The notes under the pieces: generated by a model
The model's input: the letters and a program-made list of their open reading frames with translations, nothing else
The model's database searches: none
What the model was told of the DNA's origin: nothing
Position numbers and translations under genes: made by a program
Part shown: one piece after another, positions 1-6,284 of the stretch
Layout of the letters: the number at the start of each line of letters is the position of its first letter
Position numbering within the stretch: position 1 is the first letter of the stretch
Source of the DNA: JBFMDU01 sp034431935
GTDB lineage: Bacteria > Chloroflexota > Dehalococcoidia > GIF9 > JBFMDU01
NCBI GenBank assembly: GCA_034431935.1
Contig: DAOUCU010000050.1
Span: 1-32,657, forward strand
Length of the DNA stretch: 32,657 nucleotides
Direction of reading: 5' to 3'

Positions 1-431
1 ACCGCCAGCGGTATCGCCTCAGCCACCGGAGGGGAGCATTCCTCGCTGAAGACGTAGTCCGGGGAGATTTCGACGGCGATGATGGCGATGTTTTCGTCCC
101 TGGGAACCGACATCCCGAGGCGGCGGCCGAGGTCGAGGGCGGCGGTCAGGGTAGTATCATGCGGGGAGGCGGAGTGGCGGGTAATGTCAATATCTTTTAC
201 AGTAAGCTGGTGAACGTCACCGACTCTGCCGTTTCTGGTCTGGATGGCGTCGACGATAATCAGTCGGTCGTAGCCGATGAGGACATCCAGCAGCGCCAGG
301 CCCGAGGCGGTGGTCTCCAGTATAGCAACGTTTTCGTCCTTGACGCGCTTTTCAACCTCACGTGCGACGCGCAGGCCGACGGAGTCATCGCCAAGAATGG
401 GATTGCCGAGACCGAGAACGAGGGTCTTCAT
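1..431 (-). CDS. Hydrogenase maturation protease (HycI/HyaD-type), 3' end cut off by the window
   Basis: This is the N-terminal 143 residues of a nickel-dependent endopeptidase that trims the C-terminal tail of a [NiFe]-hydrogenase large subunit after Ni insertion. The protein opens with the family signature GLGNPILGDDSVG. A later acidic residue lies in the IIVDAI strand, and a histidine in SASPHD matches the expected nickel ligand region. The gene is co-directional with the hydrogenase genes upstream, and the large subunit at 6285-7757 still carries a removable tail, so that subunit is the likely substrate. The ATG at 429-431 has no Shine-Dalgarno sequence. A sigma-70-like promoter ends 9 nt before it, so the message is probably leaderless or nearly so. 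A strong terminator separates it from the regulator gene upstream. The family call is confident; which hydrogenase it serves is inferred. Confidence 0.88.
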   Translation of the reverse strand, partial: MKTLVLGLGNPILGDDSVGLRVAREVEKRVKDENVAILETTASGLALLDVLIGYDRLIIVDAIQTRNGRVGDVHQLTVKDIDITRHSASPHDTTLTAALDLGRRLGMSVPRDENIAIIAVEISPDYVFSEECSPPVAEAIPLA

Positions 432-440
432 ACAATGGGT

Positions 441-469
441 AGGATACAGGAGGAGGTTTCTGTTGACAA
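441..469 (-). promoter_or_regulatory. Sigma-70-type promoter of the maturation protease gene
   Basis: On the minus strand, TTGTCA (464-469) and TATCCT (441-446) are separated by exactly 17 nt. The -10 box ends 9 nt before the ATG, so transcription should start within about 0-3 nt of the start codon. That fits the absence of a ribosome binding site. Confidence 0.5.
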
Positions 470-540
470 GGCGGTCTACCACACAGATGCTTTCGGCCGC
501 ACCCGCCCGCGGCGGGCATCCCTATGGCCTCGGAATAGCG

Positions 541-571
541 CAAAAAAGAGGGGGCCGGTCGGCCCCCTCTT
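541..571 (-). terminator. Rho-independent terminator after the Cys-rich response regulator
   Basis: A GC-rich 11-bp stem closes a 4-nt loop at 557-560. On the minus strand it is followed by a run of six T (542-547). It lies 17 nt after the stop codon of the regulator gene, so it should separate that gene from the protease gene. Confidence 0.9.
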
Positions 572-588
572 ATGACACTGCGTCCGGT

Positions 589-1539
589 CTACTTGGTCGG
601 CTTCTTCTTCAAGGCCTCGCGGCGCACGGCCAGCTTGGCCAGCCTGGCTTCGGTCTGGTCCTCCATCAGCTGGGCGAACTCACAGCGGATGCAGTTGAAG
701 ACCCGGGAGCAGAGGCGCGCCGAAACATCCCCCTTAAGAGCATAGCGGCAGGTGCGCATTGTGCCCGGCAGAGCCTTAAGCCGCTCCAGGGCGGCCGCAA
801 TCTCCGGTGATTCACCGGCCGACTGCATCTGCTGGTCGAACTCGCAGGTCAGGCAGTTGAAATCGTTAGTGCACATGCGGTAGCGTACCACGCCCATCTT
901 CATCCAGACACAGGGCTTGGCCTTGCCCGGGGTTTCCGCCTCTTCAACGCCGGTCATCCCACCCAACCCGGCGGCGGCCCGCTTTGCCCTGGCCAGCCAC
1001 TGCCTGGCATCAAGATGCCCCGGCGAGAGAATAAGAACCTTCTCAAACCCTTTGACGGCATCGGCATAAGCCCCTTTGTGGAACGCCGCCTGGCCCTGCT
1101 CCAGGGCACTCCGGATGGCCTCTTCGCGGCGGATGACCTCCTGGGTCTTCACCGGGACCGGGGCAGGAGTCAGTGGCTTGCCAATGAGGATCTCCTCGAG
1201 CAGTTTCTCAATTTTCTCCGGGGAGAAGGGCTTGATAACATAGTCAACGGCGCCGGCCTTCATGGCCTCGGAGGCTGTCTCCGGCGAGGGGTAGGCGGTA
1301 ATCATGATGGCCTGAAGCTCGGGGTTTTCACCTCGGGCTTCCTTGATAACCTGAATGCCGTCCTTGCCGGGGAGCTTCAGGTCAACGACCATAGCGCCAA
1401 ACTTCTCTCTCTTGGCCATTTCCAGCGCCTGCTCGCCGTCCTCAGCCGCGGCCACGGCATAGCCCACCTCGGTGAGCCAGTCTTTCAGGGACTCGCGGAC
1501 GATGGTCTCGTCTTCTACCAGCAATACTGTCTTGCTCAT
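589..1539 (-). CDS. Response regulator with TPR-like linker and duplicated four-cysteine C-terminal module
   Basis: This 316-residue protein starts with a CheY-like receiver domain (1-120): acidic pocket E9/D10, phosphoacceptor D53, and the conserved K in VIKPF. A TPR-like helical pair follows at about 140-190. The C-terminus has no DNA-binding domain. Instead it has two copies of one module with identical spacing, C-x12-C-x5-C-x2-C, at C210/C223/C229/C232 and C264/C277/C283/C286. Both copies share FNC..CEF and the surrounding aromatic and methionine positions. Such a module could bind a metal, an Fe-S cluster or a redox disulfide; its ligand is unknown to me. The start at 1539 is chosen because GGAGG lies 9 nt upstream; an in-frame extension to 1578 has no such signal. 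A near-perfect sigma-54 promoter precedes the gene and a terminator follows it, so it is a single-gene unit. Confidence 0.85.
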   Translation of the reverse strand: MSKTVLLVEDETIVRESLKDWLTEVGYAVAAAEDGEQALEMAKREKFGAMVVDLKLPGKDGIQVIKEARGENPELQAIMITAYPSPETASEAMKAGAVDYVIKPFSPEKIEKLLEEILIGKPLTPAPVPVKTQEVIRREEAIRSALEQGQAAFHKGAYADAVKGFEKVLILSPGHLDARQWLARAKRAAAGLGGMTGVEEAETPGKAKPCVWMKMGVVRYRMCTNDFNCLTCEFDQQMQSAGESPEIAAALERLKALPGTMRTCRYALKGDVSARLCSRVFNCIRCEFAQLMEDQTEARLAKLAVRREALKKKPTK

Positions 1540-1587
1540 TTTATTTAACCTCCATATACAGTCGGTTTTAGCACCCACTGGATATGG

Positions 1588-1603
1588 TGCAATTATTGTG
1601 CCA
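1588..1603 (-). promoter_or_regulatory. Near-consensus sigma-54 (-24/-12) promoter of the Cys-rich response regulator
   Basis: The minus strand reads TGGCACAATAATTGCA. This matches the sigma-54 consensus TGGCACG-N4-TTGCW at every position except one, with the invariant GG and GC at the required spacing. Transcription would begin near 1577, giving a leader of about 38 nt that contains the GGAGG ribosome site. A sigma-54 factor and an NtrC-type activator are encoded just upstream in the same cluster. Confidence 0.85.
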
Positions 1604-1623
1604 GTTGTGGGGGCCTCTACCTC

Positions 1624-1647
1624 TTAAAGAGGGCAACGCCTCTTTAA
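1624..1647. terminator. Nine-bp inverted repeat between the sigma-54 activator and the Cys-rich regulator
   Basis: Arms TTAAAGAGG (1624-1632) and CCTCTTTAA (1639-1647) are perfect, with a 6-nt loop. On the plus strand the repeat is followed by TTTT. It may end the operon read from the minus strand, although the T-run is poor in that direction. It also lies about 47-70 bp upstream of the predicted sigma-54 start, so an operator role is possible. Confidence 0.4.
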
Positions 1648-1709
1648 TTTTCCCCAATAGCGGGGGCAAGACGATGGAGGTTTCTAAGGGGGGCAGTCGC
1701 CCCTCTTAA

Positions 1710-1721
1710 ACACAGCTGTGT
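1710..1721. promoter_or_regulatory. Perfect 12-bp palindrome, candidate activator binding site
   Basis: ACACAGCTGTGT is a complete dyad. It lies about 133-144 bp upstream of the predicted sigma-54 transcription start near 1577, the usual distance for an NtrC-type enhancer site. Its ACAG/CTGT half-sites recur in a hyphenated dyad upstream of hdrA (14142-14156). It also lies just after the stop codon of the activator gene, so a weak hairpin role cannot be excluded. Confidence 0.4.
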
Positions 1722-1730
1722 GTAAAAAGA

Positions 1731-3095
1731 TTAATCATGCTTGTCTAATTTATTTACTGACAGGCCGTATTCCCTGAGCTTATTGTAGAGGGTCATGCGG
1801 GTAATGCCGAGTATCCTGGCGGCTTCAGAGACATTACCGCCGGTCTGGCGCAAAGTGCTGGCAATACATTCTTTCTCCACCTCGCGGAGATTTTTGCCGG
1901 CCAGTGAGACCGGAGCCGCTGCGGTGCCAACGCCAGGCAGTTCATCCGGGGTAATGAATTCACCCCTGGCCAGAATAACTGCCCGCTCGACGGCATTCTC
2001 AAGCTCTCGGATATTGCCGGGCCAGTCATATTTAAGCACCAGCTCTTTCGCCTCCGGCGAGAAGTCTTTGATATCTTTATGGTTCTCCATGGCAAACTTA
2101 CGCAGGAAGTGCTCCAACAGCGCCGGGATGTCTTCCTTACGCTCGCGCAGCGGCGGCAGGTGGATGCCAACCACATTCAAGCGATAGAAAAGGTCTTCAC
2201 GGAACCTCCCCTCCTCCATAGCCTTCTTGAGGTCCTTGTTGGTGGCTGAAATAAGACGCACGTCCACCTTAACCGGCTCGTTGCCGCCGACCCGGCTGAA
2301 CTCCTTCTCTTCAATGACCCGTAAAAGGTGCACCTGAACGTTGGGGCTGATATCACCGATTTCGTCGAGGAAAAGCGTCCCGCCGTGGGCATACTCGAAC
2401 TTGCCCTTCTTCTGGCCGGTAGCGCCGGTAAAGGCACCGCGCTCGTGGCCGAAAAGCTCGCTCTCAAGCAGGCTTTCCGGCAGGGCGGCACAGCTCACCG
2501 CCACGAACGGCTTGCCCCGCCGCAGGCTGAGGTTGTGGATGGCCCGGGCGATTAGCTCCTTGCCGGTGCCGCTCTCGCCGGTAATGAGGACAGTGGCATT
2601 GCTTTTGGCCACCACCCTGACCACCTCGAAGACCTGCTGCATGCGGTGGCTCTTAGCAATGATGTTTTCAAAGCGGTACTGGCTGTCCAGCTTCTGTCTG
2701 AGGCTCAAGTTCTCCTTGACCACCTGCTGGTGCTCAACGACTTTCTTGATAACCAGCTCCAGCCGCTCCGGGCAGAAGGGCTTCTCAACGTAGTCATAAG
2801 CACCCTGCCTGATGGCTTCAATGGCGGTAGAAACGCTGGCGAAAGCGGTGACGACGATGACATCGGTATCCGGACAGGAGTCTTTAAGCCTTCTGGTCAA
2901 CTCGATGCCGTCCATACCGGGCATGACCAGGTCGGCGATGACGACATCCGGCTCGTCCCGTGCGGCCAGCTCCAGCGCCTTAGCGCCATCTTCAGCGACA
3001 GCAACATCGTAGCCAAGGTCCTTGAGCCACTCGCGCAGGGAGTCGCGGATGCTGGACTCATCGTCGACAACCAGTATCTTAGCGGGCCGATTCAC
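1731..3095 (-). CDS. NtrC-family sigma-54-dependent response regulator
   Basis: This 454-residue enhancer-binding protein has three domains in the normal order. The receiver domain (1-120) has phosphoacceptor D55. The AAA+ domain (about 142-375) has Walker A GESGTGKE (173-180), the sigma-54 contact loop GAFTGA (220-225) and Walker B with D244/E245. The C-terminal Fis-type helix-turn-helix includes ARILGITRMTLYNKL. The intact GAFTGA loop shows it can remodel sigma-54 holoenzyme. It overlaps the 3' end of the kinase gene by 17 bp, so the two are translationally linked and almost certainly partners. Its receiver resembles that of the Cys-rich regulator downstream (shared SL..WL...GY.V..AEDG..ALE pattern), so the same kinase may phosphorylate both. 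Likely targets are the sigma-54 promoters at 1588-1603 and 14082-14096; that is inference. Confidence 0.93.
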   Translation of the reverse strand: MNRPAKILVVDDESSIRDSLREWLKDLGYDVAVAEDGAKALELAARDEPDVVIADLVMPGMDGIELTRRLKDSCPDTDVIVVTAFASVSTAIEAIRQGAYDYVEKPFCPERLELVIKKVVEHQQVVKENLSLRQKLDSQYRFENIIAKSHRMQQVFEVVRVVAKSNATVLITGESGTGKELIARAIHNLSLRRGKPFVAVSCAALPESLLESELFGHERGAFTGATGQKKGKFEYAHGGTLFLDEIGDISPNVQVHLLRVIEEKEFSRVGGNEPVKVDVRLISATNKDLKKAMEEGRFREDLFYRLNVVGIHLPPLRERKEDIPALLEHFLRKFAMENHKDIKDFSPEAKELVLKYDWPGNIRELENAVERAVILARGEFITPDELPGVGTAAAPVSLAGKNLREVEKECIASTLRQTGGNVSEAARILGITRMTLYNKLREYGLSVNKLDKHD

Positions 3096-5052
3096 GCCTC
3101 AACTCCAGATAGATGCTGAAGGTAGTACCCTTGCCCACCTCACTATCGACCTTAATCCGTCCCTTATGGCGCTCGATGATGCCATGGACTACGGCCAATC
3201 CCAGCCCAACCCCCTTGCCCCGCTCTTTGGTGGTGAAGAACGGAGTGAACAGCTTGCGCATATTCTCCTTGGGGATACCGACGCCGGTGTCCGAGACGTC
3301 CACCTTCACCCAGTCTTTTTTCTTGCCGCCGATATCATCCTCGGTAACAACTGACGTACGCAAAGTAAGCTTGCCGCCGCCGGGCATGGCCTGGATGCCA
3401 TTCAATATCAGGTTGGTAAACACCTGGCGCAGCTGATCGAAATCGGCCAGGACCATCAGGGCCACCGGGCTGAACTCTCTAACCACCTCCACTTTCTGCA
3501 TATGGGCCTGATGGCCAACCAGTGCCAGCGACTGTTCCAGGACATCGTTGATGTCGAGGAGCCGCAACATTGGCTCGGACTGCCGGGCGAAGTCCAGCAG
3601 GTTGCGGATGATGCGCGAACTGCGGTTGATTTCGGCCTCAATCTTGGCAAGCTGGCTCACCGCTTCTTCCTTAGAAAAACTATCTCCGGATATTTTCTTA
3701 GAAATAAGCTTGGTATACACTAGGACACCGGCCAGCGGGTTATTCAACTCATGGGCGATGGCTCCGGCCATCTGGCCCAGCGAGGTCAGCTTTTCCGCCT
3801 GGATAAGCTGTTCCTGGGTCGCTTTCAGGCGCTTTACCAGGAACGGCCAGCACATATCGCTCTCGGCCAGTCCCCGATAGACGGCCACCGCTTTTTCACG
3901 GCAGGTACGATAGCCGCAGGCGCCGCAGTTAAGCTCATCGTCGGGGCGCTTCTTGTCGGTTAGGCTCAAAATGCCCCGTATCTCTTCCTCGCTGGGATAC
4001 GGCAGGTTAACATACTGGTTGGTGTATTTGCGCTTCAGGTTTACATGGCCGTATCTGGCAATATCGGCTTCCGTCTGTGCCGGGTCGGCCTCGTTACGCG
4101 CATACTCGAGGATAAGCTCCTTCTTTTTCAAGAGGCTGACATCCCTCTGGATCACCGGCCCCTCGGCACAGCTTTCACACATATAGAGTTCCACAAAGGA
4201 AGGCTTGATTTCTTTCCTGGCCAGGTCGGCGATTACCTCACGTACCCGCTGGAAGCCCTCGGCAACAACGATATCATTTCTGGCAGGATCGCCAGACATA
4301 CCCGCCGTCGTGGCATAGCTCCCGGGGAACGAGCCGACGCGGGCGCGGTTGGGCCTGGGGCCGGTCGTCGGCATGTCCTCCTGCATTTCAGCAACGATGT
4401 CTTTCTGGGCGAACAGTTCTTCAAGCTCCCCGAAGGTAATGACGGCATCGATGGCTCCGGTCACTCTGGGATCCTCGCGTTCGGCGCGGGCGGCGACACA
4501 GGGACCGATAAACACCACCTTGGAACCGGGCCTGTAGCTCTCTTTGATAACGCGCCCCATGGCAATAATCGACGATACCACCGGCGCCAGATTATCGAGA
4601 AGCTCCGGATAGTACTTTTCGATATAGGTGACCACCGCCGGGCAGTTGCTCGATATCAGCGGTATGGCCGAGCCTTCACCGAGGAGACGCTTGTATTCCC
4701 GGGCGACAAGCTCACCGCCGAAAGCGACTTCAACCACTTCCATGAAGCCGAGCCGCTTCAGGGCGGCGACAAGTTGTCCCGGCCTGACGCCGGGGAAGGC
4801 GGCGGGAAACGAGGCGCCGAGAATGGCTATCGGCGCCGGCTGCTGGCCGAGCAGAATCCAGACATTGCCGATATCGCTCTCAAGCTGCTTGGCGCCCTGA
4901 CTGCAGACCCTGATGCAATTGCCGCAGGAGATGCAGTTCTCCTTGATGACCTCGGCCAGCCCTTCCTGCACTTTGATGGCATGGGCCGGGCAGGTACGGA
5001 TACAGGCGTAGCAGCTGCGGCATTTGTCCCGGTTAGTAAAAATTACCGCCAT
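3079..5052 (-). CDS. Soluble histidine kinase with [FeFe]-hydrogenase-like sensor domain
   Basis: This 657-residue protein has no membrane segment. Two [4Fe-4S] ferredoxin motifs come first (C11/14/17/21 and C40/43/46/50). An [FeFe]-hydrogenase-like domain follows (about 65-300) with counterparts of the three H-cluster motifs: SNCP (C137), FIGPC (C185) and MCESC (C292, C295). Asn136 stands where catalytic enzymes have the proton-relay cysteine, and the third motif is C-x2-C rather than C-x3-C, both as I recall for sensory-type homologues. A further four-cysteine Fe-S motif (C376/379/384/401) leads to HisKA (H434 in AHELNNP) and a complete HATPase (N, G1 and G2 boxes). It probably senses H2 or redox state rather than making H2. 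A GGGGGAGG site supports the start. The sigma-54 gene ends 1 bp upstream and the activator gene overlaps downstream. Confidence 0.92.
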   Translation of the reverse strand: MAVIFTNRDKCRSCYACIRTCPAHAIKVQEGLAEVIKENCISCGNCIRVCSQGAKQLESDIGNVWILLGQQPAPIAILGASFPAAFPGVRPGQLVAALKRLGFMEVVEVAFGGELVAREYKRLLGEGSAIPLISSNCPAVVTYIEKYYPELLDNLAPVVSSIIAMGRVIKESYRPGSKVVFIGPCVAARAEREDPRVTGAIDAVITFGELEELFAQKDIVAEMQEDMPTTGPRPNRARVGSFPGSYATTAGMSGDPARNDIVVAEGFQRVREVIADLARKEIKPSFVELYMCESCAEGPVIQRDVSLLKKKELILEYARNEADPAQTEADIARYGHVNLKRKYTNQYVNLPYPSEEEIRGILSLTDKKRPDDELNCGACGYRTCREKAVAVYRGLAESDMCWPFLVKRLKATQEQLIQAEKLTSLGQMAGAIAHELNNPLAGVLVYTKLISKKISGDSFSKEEAVSQLAKIEAEINRSSRIIRNLLDFARQSEPMLRLLDINDVLEQSLALVGHQAHMQKVEVVREFSPVALMVLADFDQLRQVFTNLILNGIQAMPGGGKLTLRTSVVTEDDIGGKKKDWVKVDVSDTGVGIPKENMRKLFTPFFTTKERGKGVGLGLAVVHGIIERHKGRIKVDSEVGKGTTFSIYLELRRESAR

Positions 5053-5053
5053 G

Positions 5054-6139
5054 TCAAACGCCTCCCCCGGCCCGATGGCGCTTCCAGGAGTTCGGTATCT
5101 TAAGTTCCTTCCGCAGGCTGGCCACCGCCCGACGCGAAATGGCTACGCCGAAATTATCCCGGAGCCGCCGCCGCATCAATTCGTCGGAAAGGGGCTCCTC
5201 CTCGCCGGCAATTAGTCGGGCCACAAGCTCCCGGCGGAACCGCCTGGGACGCGGGAAGAAGTCCCGGAGCGCCTTTTCTCCCCACGGGGTGTCAACACTG
5301 CGGCCGGCAAGACAACGGCTGATGGAGCTGGGCGCCAGTCCGGTGATTCTGGCCGCCTCCCTCTGAGTAAACGGGAGGAGCGCTTTGGGGTCACCCGTTT
5401 CAAGATAGAGGTTCTGCCGGGCGATGACCGTCTCCAGAATACGAAACAGCGTATCACGCCGCCGGTTAATCATCTCCAGCTTCCGCAACAGGTCCCTCAG
5501 ATCCCTCGCCTCCGCCGCCGTGAAAGCGCCGGCTTCCTTGAGCCGTGCCAGCTTCTCATAGTCGATGATGTAGCGGCCGCGGGCATGTCCCGGCGAATAA
5601 TAGCCGATAACGAAGCCTCCAGGGCCGCGCTCAATGGCCGCGACTCTGGAGTAGCGGACAACCCGGTCGCCAAGGGCTGAAGGATGATAGAACTCGGCGG
5701 CGACCGAAAAATCATCAACCAGACTGTTAATCCGCCTGGCCTCTTCCGTGGTCAGACCGCAGGCATCGGCGATCTCTTCTACGCTAAGCTCCGGCTCCGG
5801 GTAAAGAAAATAACGTTTGAACTTGTCCGGGCCTACCTTTCGCGCCAGCCCGGCCAGGTCCTGTCTGGTGGACAGCAGAGACTCAGCATCGAAGGAGCCG
5901 GTATCAGCGGCGGCCATGGCTTCGGTGTCAAATAGCCGGCGCGAGACATCGCTACCCGGCAGGCGCTCGCGCCGCACGACCCGCTCGTGCTCGAACAGCC
6001 GACGGAACAGCGGCGACTGCTCCACCTCTTTGACAAGGCGGAGAAAGTCGTCTTCCGGCATCTCAAGAACCTGCGCCTGCTCCATCAGGGCCGACAGGCG
6101 CATTTCCTGCCGCATGCCCGTTACCTGCTTCTGCTTCAT
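5054..6139 (-). CDS. rpoN: Compact, divergent RNA polymerase sigma-54 factor
   Basis: This protein has 361 residues, against roughly 430-500 for typical RpoN. The N-terminus keeps a short activator-interaction segment (ALMEQAQVLEMPEDDFLRLV, then EQSPLF, like the family LEENPL region). No acidic region II is seen. The core-binding region is recognisable (LSVEEIADACGLT). The DNA-binding part is clear: FTQREAARITGL, then SSISR and VDTPWG, and a C-terminal RpoN-box variant SRRAVASLRK near 335-344 (canonical ARRTVAKYRE). The box is altered but keeps the paired arginines. The ATG at 6139 has a closely spaced GGGGGAG; a TTG at 6157 is an alternative. The gene lies 1 bp before the sensor kinase gene and 145 bp after mvhA, so sigma factor, sensor and activator form one unit. 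The family is confident; full function with standard -24/-12 sites is inferred. Confidence 0.85.
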   Translation of the reverse strand: MKQKQVTGMRQEMRLSALMEQAQVLEMPEDDFLRLVKEVEQSPLFRRLFEHERVVRRERLPGSDVSRRLFDTEAMAAADTGSFDAESLLSTRQDLAGLARKVGPDKFKRYFLYPEPELSVEEIADACGLTTEEARRINSLVDDFSVAAEFYHPSALGDRVVRYSRVAAIERGPGGFVIGYYSPGHARGRYIIDYEKLARLKEAGAFTAAEARDLRDLLRKLEMINRRRDTLFRILETVIARQNLYLETGDPKALLPFTQREAARITGLAPSSISRCLAGRSVDTPWGEKALRDFFPRPRRFRRELVARLIAGEEEPLSDELMRRRLRDNFGVAISRRAVASLRKELKIPNSWKRHRAGGGV

Positions 6140-6202
6140 CTCTCCCCCGGAGACCAAACAATCAGCAACCGCTGTCTAATAGTTATACGCCGCCCCATCC
6201 AC

Positions 6203-6227
6203 CAGCCCTTCCCAACAAAAAGGGCTG
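6203..6227. repeat. Inverted repeat between mvhA and the sigma-54 gene
   Basis: Arms CAGCCCTT (6203-6210) and AAGGGCTG (6220-6227) are perfect, with a 9-nt loop. No T-run follows on the minus strand, so it is a poor terminator. It may be an mRNA processing or stabilising hairpin between the hydrogenase genes and the regulator genes. I found no convincing promoter in this 145-bp gap, apart from an isolated TATAAC near the sigma gene. Confidence 0.3.
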
Positions 6228-6284
6228 CCGGGAGACCTGCTCCCGAACACAACTTTTTGTATCCGGCCCGTACTACCCCCCGGC

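Noticed and set aside
464..540. GG-N10-GC match upstream of the protease gene
   Set aside because: Outside the invariant bases it does not fit the sigma-54 consensus, and a better sigma-70-type promoter lies closer to the gene.
6140..6284. Sigma-54 or sigma-70 promoter for the rpoN-like gene
   Set aside because: The only GG-N10-GC hit has a poor context and the lone TATAAC has no -35; the gene may depend on read-through from mvhA.
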